From the NCBI RefSeq assembly GCF_004151105.1, contig NZ_PHRF01000095.1, positions 434,001 to 498,000 on the forward strand: DNA of 64,000 nt, given 5' to 3'. The notes under the pieces were generated by a model. That model was not told the DNA's origin. It saw only the letters and a program-made list of their open reading frames with translations, and ran no database searches. Below, piece after piece: positions 25,526 through 32,703 of this stretch (the first letter of the stretch is position 1; each line of letters begins with the position of its first letter). The position numbers and the translations under genes are program-made. The stretch comes from Streptomyces sp. L-9-10 (lineage in GTDB: Bacteria; Actinomycetota; Actinomycetes; Streptomycetales; Streptomycetaceae).

Positions 25526-26397
25526 GGCAGTTCCTTCTCGATCTCTTCGATGCATCGAATGGTTGCTTCCTGGTCCAACGCGTGGGCAGCCGAGTCGGCG
25601 AACCTCCGGCGGGCGCCCCGCACCTCAGCAGGATCGTCTTGGAGAGTCTCGCCGGTGACCCGTTCCTGCGATAGGACACTGCGGTTGTCGGCGCCAGGAA
25701 AGTCGATGATGGTGAACAGAGCCGCTGCGATGCTCGGGGCACCCGCGGAGAATGGGATCACTCGCAGAGTGACATTCTGCTGCTGGGCACACGCCACCAG
25801 ATGCCGGAGCTGCGCACGCATGACCTCCGGTCCGCCGACAACAGCCCGCAGCGCGGACTCCAAGCACAGCGCGTCCACGATCAGAGGGTTTCTGCGGGTG
25901 AGGACTTCCTGTCGCCTCAGCCTCGCCTCGACGAAAGTCTCACGGCGCTCCGTGCTCTCGTGTTTCTGGCCGAAGGCGACGATCGCCTCGACGTATTCAC
26001 GAGTCTGGAGGAGCCCCGGAACGTACGTTCCCGAGTGGAGCGAGATGCGTTCCGCGGCGTCTTCGAGCGAGAGGTATCGGTACGAGTCGCCGCTGAACAG
26101 GGCCTGGATCTCGGGCCGTTCGTACCACGTGCGACCGTACGACCTGCCCTGCTCGATCGTCGCGACGATCCCGGCTCGTTCCTCCGGCGTCACCTTCAAG
26201 AGCTTGAGCAGCTTGGGGAGTTGTTCGTCCGTGGGGAACGCTCTGCCGCGCTCGATCTTGCCCACGGTGTACCGCGAGACGCCGAGCGCCTGCCCCACCG
26301 CTTCCTGCTGGAGACCAGCTTCGACGCGGAGACGCTGTAGTTCCTCGCCCACGCGGCGCATGGCGAAGATCGCGTTCGCATTGACGCTTACAGCCAC
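25522..26397 (-). CDS. XRE-family regulator with DUF5753 domain
   Basis: A 291-residue protein: an N-terminal helix-turn-helix (LQRLRVEAGLQQEAVGQALG, then VSRYTVGKIERGRAFP, about 20-60), followed by the DUF5753 domain typical of WhiJ-like regulators (about 100-280, with YVPGLLQTREYVEAIVAF and LVACAQQQNVTLRVIPF). The partner DUF397 protein is believed to relieve repression in related systems. GTG 26397 is the first in-frame start after the promoter. It is divergent from the ATPase gene. Confidence 0.92.
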   Translation of the reverse strand: MAVSVNANAIFAMRRVGEELQRLRVEAGLQQEAVGQALGVSRYTVGKIERGRAFPTDEQLPKLLKLLKVTPEERAGIVATIEQGRSYGRTWYERPEIQALFSGDSYRYLSLEDAAERISLHSGTYVPGLLQTREYVEAIVAFGQKHESTERRETFVEARLRRQEVLTRRNPLIVDALCLESALRAVVGGPEVMRAQLRHLVACAQQQNVTLRVIPFSAGAPSIAAALFTIIDFPGADNRSVLSQERVTGETLQDDPAEVRGARRRFADSAAHALDQEATIRCIEEIEKELP

Positions 26398-26442
26398 GAG
26401 TCCCCTTCCAGTGGCGTGCTCTCCCGACGCCGTCAGAGTATC

Positions 26443-26525
26443 GGTCAGTTGACCACCTTATGACTCTCCGAGCTGAGATCCACACGCTGGGTTGCGCAGG
26501 GCAAGTCACGTGACTCAAACTGGGC
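26443..26525. promoter_or_regulatory. Candidate operators of the XRE regulator
   Basis: GGTCAGTTGACC at 26443-26454 (5-bp arms around GT) and AGTCACGTGACT at 26514-26525 (perfect palindrome) lie between the divergent XRE and ATPase genes. Confidence 0.4.
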
Positions 26526-26594
26526 GCGCACGCTGCGGACGCACGTAACCGCAGCGGGCTCGCCCTACATCCGCGCGCCTGAAAGGCGGGGGTT

Positions 26595-27017
26595 ATGGAT
26601 CAGCGTGGTTACGTCCTGGCAGTAGGGCGCTATCCCTGTACGGCCGTTGCCGTGCCCGAGGCCCGCGCCATAGCCGCCCGCGCCTACGCGCCGTATCCCT
26701 GGGTGGACCACGACACCGTCAAGCTGCTGGTCAGCGAGACCGCCACCAACGCCGTGCTGCACGCCGGCGGTGGCGGGTTCGATCTGATCTGCCATGCGCC
26801 GTACGACGGCGCGGTCCAGATCGAGTTGCACGACCGGAGCGCACGACACCGCCCCTCCCGCCGCGCGCACGACGCATGGGACCAGCACGGCAGGGGGCTG
26901 GAGTTACTGGATCTCCTCGCGCCCGGGTGGTCCGTCGTCAGAACGATGACCGGGAAGGGGCTCATCTTCACGGTGAGAGCGACGGCCCCGTACCCCGCGA
27001 TGATCAACGAGAGGTGA
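26595..27017 (+). CDS. Anti-sigma-like ATP-binding protein (HATPase, RsbW type), TTA-containing
   Basis: A 140-residue GHKL ATPase with N-box VKLLVSETATNAVLHA and glycine box WDQHGRGLELLDLL; this small stand-alone form is common next to XRE/DUF397 pairs in Streptomyces. It may act as a switch kinase on the neighbouring regulators (inference). Leucine 104 is encoded by TTA at 26904-26906, the rare codon read only by the bldA tRNA, so translation may be developmentally timed. It is followed 4 bp later by the Nudix gene in what looks like one transcript. Confidence 0.88.
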   Translation: MDQRGYVLAVGRYPCTAVAVPEARAIAARAYAPYPWVDHDTVKLLVSETATNAVLHAGGGGFDLICHAPYDGAVQIELHDRSARHRPSRRAHDAWDQHGRGLELLDLLAPGWSVVRTMTGKGLIFTVRATAPYPAMINER

Positions 27018-27021
27018 GGAC

Positions 27022-27507
27022 ATGTACGTCGAACTCGGCCGGTCCGAACCGCCCCGCCGCCGGACCGGCGTCGCCGGTTTCTTCACCCGGCGCATCGACG
27101 ACGAACTGAACGTCCTCCTCATGCCCACCGCCACCGCCGGATCCTGGCAACTGCCGGGCGGCGACGCCCAGACCGACGAGTTCATGCACGAGGCGTACGT
27201 GCGCGAGATCGCGGAGAAGACCGGCCTCTCTCCCGCCGCACCCGAGGAAATCCTCGTCGTGGACCACGTACCCAGAGGCGTCACCGAGGCCGAGGGGCTC
27301 GATGTCGTCTTCAAGGGCGCGGACGTCGTCCCGTACGGCCCGGAACCCCACACGGCCACCGCGTACCGGTGGGCAACGCTCAAGGAGACGGACGCCCTCT
27401 GCCTCGGTCCGGAGCGCGACCGTATCCATTCCGCCCACGAAGCCTGGCTCACCGGCCGGACGGCCTACCTCATCTGGGGCGAGCGCGTCACCGGCCGCCG
27501 CCCCTGA
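27022..27507 (+). CDS. Nudix-domain protein with altered Nudix box
   Basis: A 161-residue protein starting MYVELGRSEPPRRRTGVAGF at ATG 27022 behind GAGAGGTGAGGAC. The Nudix helix region reads GGDAQTDEFMHEAYVREIAEKTGL; against GX5EX7REUXEEXGU the second metal-binding glutamate is lysine. Metal binding may therefore be weakened or the protein may be a non-hydrolytic Nudix fold. The substrate is unknown. It is downstream of the anti-sigma-like ATPase in the same direction. Confidence 0.8.
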   Translation: MYVELGRSEPPRRRTGVAGFFTRRIDDELNVLLMPTATAGSWQLPGGDAQTDEFMHEAYVREIAEKTGLSPAAPEEILVVDHVPRGVTEAEGLDVVFKGADVVPYGPEPHTATAYRWATLKETDALCLGPERDRIHSAHEAWLTGRTAYLIWGERVTGRRP

Positions 27508-27618
27508 CCGCGCCGTCCACGCGGATCAGTGTCTGCCGGCCGGCCGCGATGAGCTTGGACCGGCCTTCTCGTACGCCGAACACGTCCAGTCGGCACACGG
27601 TCAGGGTGCGTCCGGGCC
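27488..27618 (-). pseudogene. C-terminal remnant of a hotdog-fold thioesterase
   Basis: Reading leftward the frame gives GRTLTVCRLDVFGVREG then RSKLIAAGRQTLIRVDGAV and a stop at 27488. This closely resembles the last strands of PaaI-type thioesterases. Nothing of the rest of the gene is present: at about 27618 the sequence runs straight into the CGCCGCAGGCGCACC repeat. It therefore looks like a truncated leftover, with repeat DNA at the break. It overlaps the end of the Nudix gene by 20 bp. Confidence 0.55.
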
Positions 27619-27665
27619 CCGCGCCGCAGGCGCACCACGCCCGCCGCAGGCGCACCGCGCCACGC
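27611..27665. repeat. Copy of the dispersed CGCCGCAGGCGCACC repeat
   Basis: CGCGCCGCAGGCGCACC and a second CGCCGCAGGCGCACC follow each other, with the CGCCCCCGCCGGA element seen in the gaps at 1213-1851 and 15025-15423. Confidence 0.6.
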
Positions 27666-27687
27666 CCCCGCCGGACGGCGCCCCGCG

Positions 27688-28317
27688 TCAGCCGATCAGC
27701 AGCAGCACAATCAGTACGATCAGCCCCGCCGCCGCCGGCGCCAGCACCTCGTACGCCCACCGCACCGTCGGCTCCCCCTGCGCCGACGGCCGCGACTCCG
27801 CGCCGTCCGACAGTTCGCGCAGATCCGCGACCGTACGGTCCGCCTGAGCCATCCGGACCTCGGCCGCACCCGCACCCGAGCCCGCACCGCCGGACGCCCT
27901 GCCGGAGGCACCCCGCAGCTGCGCCCTGTTCGCGCGCTTGCGCTGGCGCAGCGAGACCGGGACGGCCCACAGCTGGAACTTCCTGCCGTCCTCCGTCAGG
28001 GCCTCGCAGGAGAACTGGGCCCGTACGGTCGAGACCGCCCCCCACGGCAGCGTGATCGTCCGGAACGGGTTCCTGATCCGCAGCCGGTCGGCGTTCGCGT
28101 AGACCGCCGGGCGCAGGCTGAACGCGATCACGAGCGGTACGAGGAACAGCATCGCGGCGAGGGCCAGCCAGGGCGTGCCGCCCGTCCCGCGGAAGAGCGC
28201 GTCGCCGCCGATCCAGAGGGTGAGCGCGAGCAGCAGGCCGCCGCCGACCATCCCGCCGGACGACCGGAAGACGCGGTCGGCGTGGGTCGGCTCGGTGGGC
28301 TGCTCGGGGCTCGTCAT
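27688..28317 (-). CDS. PH-domain-containing membrane protein
   Basis: A 209-residue protein starting MTSPEQPTEPTHADRVFRSS. Two hydrophobic helices (about 22-38 and 48-66) are followed by a bacterial PH-like domain (YANADRLRIRNPFRTITLPW, then AVSTVRAQFSCEAL), a flexible basic and Gly/Ala-rich stretch, and a final hydrophobic helix (about 188-208). No catalytic motif. From memory it is the SCO4915-type protein beside deoC. ATG 28317 was chosen over upstream in-frame starts that lie in the low-complexity leader. Confidence 0.78.
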   Translation of the reverse strand: MTSPEQPTEPTHADRVFRSSGGMVGGGLLLALTLWIGGDALFRGTGGTPWLALAAMLFLVPLVIAFSLRPAVYANADRLRIRNPFRTITLPWGAVSTVRAQFSCEALTEDGRKFQLWAVPVSLRQRKRANRAQLRGASGRASGGAGSGAGAAEVRMAQADRTVADLRELSDGAESRPSAQGEPTVRWAYEVLAPAAAGLIVLIVLLLIG

Positions 28318-28494
28318 ACGTCCGATTCTGCCGCATGCCCGGAACGTGCCTCCACGCCCCCGGTGGGAACCGACGGCAACCGGCGGGAAGCAGCGAGAAG
28401 CAGCGGCAACCGGCGGCCAACGGCGCGCACCACCCGCGACGGTCACATCTCGGGAACGGCTCCCCCTCGCGGCCCTCACCCCCTGTACAGGCTG

Positions 28495-28506
28495 CTACGC
28501 GCGTAG
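28495..28506. promoter_or_regulatory. Nucleoside-regulon operator upstream of deoC
   Basis: CTACGCGCGTAG, perfect palindrome, 19 bp before the deoC start and identical to the punA and add sites. Confidence 0.75.
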
Positions 28507-28525
28507 ATATGCTCATCTGGTGACC

Positions 28526-29473
28526 ATGCCCACCATTACCCCCGCATTCGCTGACGTGACCGCGTCCGACAGCACACTGCGCCGCTTCCTCCACGGGCTC
28601 CCCGGCGTCGACGCCGTCGGCCTGGAGGCACGCGCCGCATCGCTCGGTACGCGCTCGATCAAGACCACCGCCAAGGCGTACGCCATCGATCTGGCCATCT
28701 CCATGATCGACCTGACGACGCTCGAGGGCGCGGACACCCCGGGCAAGGTCCGGGCGCTCGCCGCCAAGGCCCTCCGGCCCGATCCGACCGACCGTACGAC
28801 GCCCGCCACCGCCGCGGTCTGCGTCTATCCGGACATGGCGGAGACGGCGGTCGCCGCGCTGGCCGGCTCGGACGTCAAGGTCGCCTCCGTCGCCACCGCC
28901 TTCCCGGCCGGCCGCGCCTCGCTGGCCGTCAAGCTCGCGGACACCCGCGACGCCGTGGCCGCGGGCGCCGACGAGATCGACATGGTCATCGATCGCGGCG
29001 CGTTCCTCGCGGGTCACTACCTCAAGGTGTACGAGGAGATCCGCGCCGTGAAGGAGGCCGCGGGGGCCGCCCGGCTCAAGGTGATCTTCGAGACCGGTGA
29101 GCTGTCCACGTACGACAACATCCGCCGCGCCTCCTGGCTCGGCATGATCGCGGGCGCGGACTTCATCAAGACGTCGACGGGCAAGGTCGGGGTCAACGCC
29201 ACCCCTGCCAACACCCTGCTGATGCTGGAGGCCGTACGCGACTTCCGCGCGCAGACGGGGGTGCAGATCGGCGTGAAGCCGGCGGGCGGTATCCGTACCA
29301 GCAAGGACGCGGTCAAGTTCCTGGTGCTGGTGAATGAGACCGTGGGCGAGGACTGGCTGGACAACCACTGGTTCCGGTTCGGCGCCTCCAGCCTGCTGAA
29401 CGATCTGCTGATGCAGCGTCAGAAGCTCAGCACCGGCCGCTACTCCGGCCCCGACTACGTGACGGTGGACTGA
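28526..29473 (+). CDS. deoC: Deoxyribose-phosphate aldolase
   Basis: Cleaves 2-deoxyribose-5-phosphate to glyceraldehyde-3-phosphate and acetaldehyde. The Schiff-base lysine is in ADFIKTSTGKVG; VCVYPDM, VASVATAFPAG, EIDMVIDRGAFLAG and GVKPAGGIRT complete the active-site barrel. ATG 28526 gives MPTITPAFADVTASD and 315 residues; GTG 28520 is an alternative two codons earlier. The aldehyde dehydrogenase gene starts only 5 bp after the stop, fitting onward oxidation of acetaldehyde. Confidence 0.95.
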   Translation: MPTITPAFADVTASDSTLRRFLHGLPGVDAVGLEARAASLGTRSIKTTAKAYAIDLAISMIDLTTLEGADTPGKVRALAAKALRPDPTDRTTPATAAVCVYPDMAETAVAALAGSDVKVASVATAFPAGRASLAVKLADTRDAVAAGADEIDMVIDRGAFLAGHYLKVYEEIRAVKEAAGAARLKVIFETGELSTYDNIRRASWLGMIAGADFIKTSTGKVGVNATPANTLLMLEAVRDFRAQTGVQIGVKPAGGIRTSKDAVKFLVLVNETVGEDWLDNHWFRFGASSLLNDLLMQRQKLSTGRYSGPDYVTVD

Positions 29474-29478
29474 TCACC

Positions 29479-30978
29479 ATGGCATCCGCATCCACATCCG
29501 CTTCCGGTTCCGCACTCGGTTCCGCGTTCGCGTACGCTCCCGCGCCCGAATCCCGTGCGATCGTCGACATCGCGCCGTCCTACGGGCTCTTCATCGACGG
29601 CGAGTTCACCGAGGCGTCCGACGGCAAGGTCTTCAAGACCGTCAGCCCGTCCACCGAGGAGGTCCTCTCCGAGGTCGCCCAGGCCGGCGCCGACGACATC
29701 GACCGCGCGGTCAGGGCCGCCCGCAAGGCGTTCGAGAAATGGTCCGCGCTGCCCGGCGCCGAGCGGGCCAAGTACCTGTTCCGTATCGCGCGGATCATCC
29801 AGGAGCGCTCGCGCGAGCTGGCCGTCCTGGAGACGCTCGACAACGGCAAGCCGATCAGGGAGACCCGCGACGCGGACCTCCCGCTGGTCGCCGCGCACTT
29901 CTTCTACTACGCGGGCTGGGCCGACAAGCTCGACCACGCAGGGTTCGGCCGGAGGACGACAGACGGAGGAGGCGGGGCCAGCCCCCGCCCGCTCGGTGTC
30001 GCCGGCCAGATCATCCCGTGGAACTTCCCGCTGCTCATGCTCGCGTGGAAGATCGCCCCGGCGCTGGCGACCGGCAACACGGTCGTTCTGAAGCCCGCCG
30101 AGACGACCCCGCTCTCCGCGCTCTTCTTCGCGGACATCTGCCGTCAGGCCGGGCTCCCCAAGGGCGTCGTGAACATCGTGACCGGTGACGGCGGCACGGG
30201 CGCCGCGCTCGTCTCGCACCCGGGCATCGACAAGATCGCCTTCACCGGCTCGACCGCCGTCGGCAAGGCCATCGCGCGCGAGATCGCCGGTACGGGGAAG
30301 AGGGCCACGCTCGAACTGGGCGGCAAGGGCGCCAACATCGTCTTCGACGACGCCCCCATCGACCAGGCCGTCGAGGGCATCGTCACCGGCATCTTCTTCA
30401 ACCAGGGCCAGGTCTGCTGCGCGGGCTCGCGGCTGCTCGTCCAGGAGTCCGTCCAGGACGAGCTGCTGGACTCGCTCAAGCGCCGGCTGGCCACGCTGCG
30501 CGTCGGCGATCCGCTGGACAAGAACACCGACCTCGGCGCGATCAACTCGGCCGAGCAGCTGGCCCGGATCACGGCACTGGCCGACGCGGGCGAGGCGGAG
30601 GGCGCCGAGCGCTGGTCGCCCGCGTGCGAACTGCCCTCCTCCGGCTACTGGTTCGCCCCCACGGTCTTCACGAACGTCACGCAGGCGCACACCATCGCCC
30701 GCGACGAGATCTTCGGCCCGGTGCTGTCCGTGCTGACGTTCCGTACGCCCGAGGAGGCCGTGGCCAAGGCCAACAACACCCAGTACGGGCTGTCGGCCGG
30801 TATCTGGACGGAGAAGGGCTCCCGCATCCTGGCGGTCGCCGGCAAGCTCCGGGCGGGTGTCGTCTGGGCCAATACGTTCAACAAGTTCGACCCGACCTCG
30901 CCGTTCGGCGGCTACAAGGAATCGGGGTACGGCCGCGAGGGCGGCCGCCACGGCCTGGAGGCGTACCTCAATGTCTGA
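29479..30978 (+). CDS. Aldehyde dehydrogenase (active form)
   Basis: A 499-residue NAD(P)-dependent aldehyde dehydrogenase. The catalytic glutamate is in LELGGKGANIVFDDA and the nucleophilic cysteine in FNQGQVCCAGSR; IIPWNFPLLMLAWKIAPALA and the FTGSTAVGKAI Rossmann loop are intact. The Ser/Ala-rich first 20 residues are not part of the fold. It lies between deoC and a degenerate paralogue, whose start it overlaps by 8 bp. It may oxidise the acetaldehyde released by DeoC (inference). Confidence 0.93.
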   Translation: MASASTSASGSALGSAFAYAPAPESRAIVDIAPSYGLFIDGEFTEASDGKVFKTVSPSTEEVLSEVAQAGADDIDRAVRAARKAFEKWSALPGAERAKYLFRIARIIQERSRELAVLETLDNGKPIRETRDADLPLVAAHFFYYAGWADKLDHAGFGRRTTDGGGGASPRPLGVAGQIIPWNFPLLMLAWKIAPALATGNTVVLKPAETTPLSALFFADICRQAGLPKGVVNIVTGDGGTGAALVSHPGIDKIAFTGSTAVGKAIAREIAGTGKRATLELGGKGANIVFDDAPIDQAVEGIVTGIFFNQGQVCCAGSRLLVQESVQDELLDSLKRRLATLRVGDPLDKNTDLGAINSAEQLARITALADAGEAEGAERWSPACELPSSGYWFAPTVFTNVTQAHTIARDEIFGPVLSVLTFRTPEEAVAKANNTQYGLSAGIWTEKGSRILAVAGKLRAGVVWANTFNKFDPTSPFGGYKESGYGREGGRHGLEAYLNV

Positions 30979-31906
30979 CTCGAAGTCCGATGTGACGCGA
31001 CTGAGTGTCTTCAAGACCTACAAGCTGTACGTCGGGGGCAAGTTCCCCCGCAGCGAGAGCGGCCGGGTGTACGAAGTGACGGCAGCGAGATCAGCCTCTG
31101 ACGCGGCGGGCAAGGGCACCTGGCTGGCCAACGCCCCGCTGGCGTCCCGCAAGGACGCCCGTGACGCGGTCGTCGCGGCACGCAAGGCGTTCGGCGGCTG
31201 GTCGGGCGCGACGGCGTACAACCGGGGCCAGGTCCTCTACCGCGTCGCCGAGATGCTGGAGGGCCGCAAGGGCCAGTTCGTACGGGAAGTCGCGGACGCC
31301 GAGGGCCTGTCGAAGTCGAAGGCGGCCGTGGCCGTCGACGCGGCGATCGACCGGTGGGTCTGGTACGCGGGCTGGACCGACAAGATCGGCCAGGTGGTGG
31401 GCGGGGCGAACCCGGTCGCGGGGCCGTTCTTCAACCTCTCCACCCCCGAGCCGACCGGGGTCGTGACCGTACTGGCGCCGCAGGAGTCGTCGTTCCTGGG
31501 CCTGGTCTCGGTCATCGCGCCGGTGATCGCCACGGGCAACACCGCGGTTGTCGTCGCGAGCGAGAAGTCCCCGCTCCCGGCGCTCTCCCTCGGTGAGGTG
31601 CTGGCCACCTCCGACCTCCCGGGCGGCGTGGTCAACGTCCTCTCCGGCAGGACCGCCGAGATCGCGGCCCCGCTCGCCGCGCACCAGGACGTCAACGGGA
31701 TCGACCTGACCGGCGCGGACGAGGTCCTCGCCAAGGACCTGGAGATCGCGGCGGCCGACAATCTGAAGCGGGTGCTGCGCCCGGAGGGCGCGGGCCGTAC
31801 CGACTGGACGGCGGATCCCGGCACCCGCCGGCTGACGGCCTTCCTGGAGACGAAGACGGTCTGGCACCCCACGGGCAGCCTGGGCGCGTCGGGCTCGTCC
31901 TACTGA
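30971..31906 (+). CDS. Truncated, catalytically dead aldehyde dehydrogenase paralogue
   Basis: A 311-residue protein that aligns with the N-terminal cofactor-binding part of aldehyde dehydrogenases (YKLYVGGKFPRSESGRVYEV, YRVAEMLEGRKGQFVREVAD, PTGVVTVLAPQESSFLGLVS, DLPGGVVNVLSG). It then stops after NLKRVLRPEG without the catalytic Cys or the C-terminal domain, and the TGS and ELGGK motifs are replaced. It overlaps the active gene (ATGTCTGA), so coupled translation in a fixed ratio is likely, perhaps as a non-catalytic partner. The same pair exists, from memory, as SCO4913-SCO4912, arguing against recent decay. Confidence 0.85.
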   Translation: MSDSKSDVTRLSVFKTYKLYVGGKFPRSESGRVYEVTAARSASDAAGKGTWLANAPLASRKDARDAVVAARKAFGGWSGATAYNRGQVLYRVAEMLEGRKGQFVREVADAEGLSKSKAAVAVDAAIDRWVWYAGWTDKIGQVVGGANPVAGPFFNLSTPEPTGVVTVLAPQESSFLGLVSVIAPVIATGNTAVVVASEKSPLPALSLGEVLATSDLPGGVVNVLSGRTAEIAAPLAAHQDVNGIDLTGADEVLAKDLEIAAADNLKRVLRPEGAGRTDWTADPGTRRLTAFLETKTVWHPTGSLGASGSSY

Positions 31907-32023
31907 CGCTCGTCCTGCTGACGCGTGTCCTGCTGACGCGTGTCCTGCTGACGCGTGTCCTGCTGACGCGTGTCCTGCTGACGCGTGTCCTGCTGACGCG
32001 TGTCCTGCTGACGCTCGTCTCGC
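31904..32023. repeat. 15-bp tandem repeat, eight units, starting at the stop codon
   Basis: TGACGCGTGTCCTGC occurs six times exactly (31919-32008), flanked by two variants TGACGCTCGTCCTGC (31904-31918) and TGACGCTCGTCTCGC (32009-32023). The first TGA is the stop of the aldehyde dehydrogenase-like gene, and every unit repeats an in-frame TGA. Confidence 0.95.
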
Positions 32024-32054
32024 CGAGGCCCGTCCTCCTGAACCGTCACACGGA

Positions 32055-32091
32055 GGCCCCGTTTTCCCTCACTCCGGGGGAGAACGGGGCC
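32055..32091. terminator. Hairpin between convergent genes
   Basis: GGCCCCGTTTTCCC at 32055-32068 pairs with GGGAGAACGGGGCC at 32078-32091 with one mismatch. It can serve both the rightward dehydrogenase operon and the leftward secreted-protein gene. Confidence 0.75.
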
Positions 32092-32110
32092 ATCGAGCCA
32101 TCGACACCGA

Positions 32111-32530
32111 TCACCCCGTCAGCAGGCCCGTCGCCGTGCCCAGCACCGGGCCGAGCACCGGCACGTCCTTGAGCGCCGCGCCCTCGGTCACCGGGGCGGT
32201 CAGCGGGGCGGTGGACACCGGCTTGAAGTCGGCGATCTGTGTGCCCACCGCGTTGTCCAGGGGATCCACGCCCGTCTTGGCCAGCGGGTAGAGCTTCAGG
32301 TCCGTGAGGGGGCCCAGCACATATCCGACGGAGCCGGTCAGGGCCTTGCCCGCCGCCATGGAGGACTCGGAGAGCTGCTCGCTGGTGTCCGTCGCGGGCG
32401 TGGGGGCGGCGGGATCCGCCGCCTGGGCCGCCGTACCGCCGAGGCCGAGGGCCACACCCGCGGCGGTGACGGTCAGACCGGCGCGGAGCAGAGTGCGCCG
32501 GGGAGAGAAGGAAGCTGCGTGACGTGCCAT
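32111..32530 (-). CDS. Small secreted protein, unknown function
   Basis: A 139-residue protein with a clear export signal: SPRRTLLRAGLTVTAAG, then a cleavage site at AAQA-AD near residue 37. The double Arg suggests possible Tat export. The mature part is about 100 residues, rich in Ala, Leu, Thr and Pro with TAPVTEG and VPVLGPVLGTATGLL, and shows no enzyme motif. It resembles in style the protein at 38944-39291. ATG 32530 was chosen over upstream starts because the signal peptide begins there. Confidence 0.75.
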   Translation of the reverse strand: MARHAASFSPRRTLLRAGLTVTAAGVALGLGGTAAQAADPAAPTPATDTSEQLSESSMAAGKALTGSVGYVLGPLTDLKLYPLAKTGVDPLDNAVGTQIADFKPVSTAPLTAPVTEGAALKDVPVLGPVLGTATGLLTG

Positions 32531-32703
32531 GAATTTTCCCGCCTGGCCTGATCGATGAGTAATCGGACTGACACGCAGAGTAGTTGAGGTGGGGGTGCTG
32601 ATACCAATAAACCCGCCAAACCAGCCGAACCCGGCCCGCCGATCCCGCCCGATCGGTCCCCGGGGGGTTTCCTGAGCAGGTACATGCCTCACACTGGTGT
32701 CCC

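Noticed and set aside
27688..29368. Leftward 626-codon frame across deoC
   Set aside because: It is antisense to deoC; only the thioesterase-like last 40 codons are meaningful.
31904..32023. Possible CRISPR array
   Set aside because: The units are 15 bp with no spacers, so it is a simple tandem repeat.
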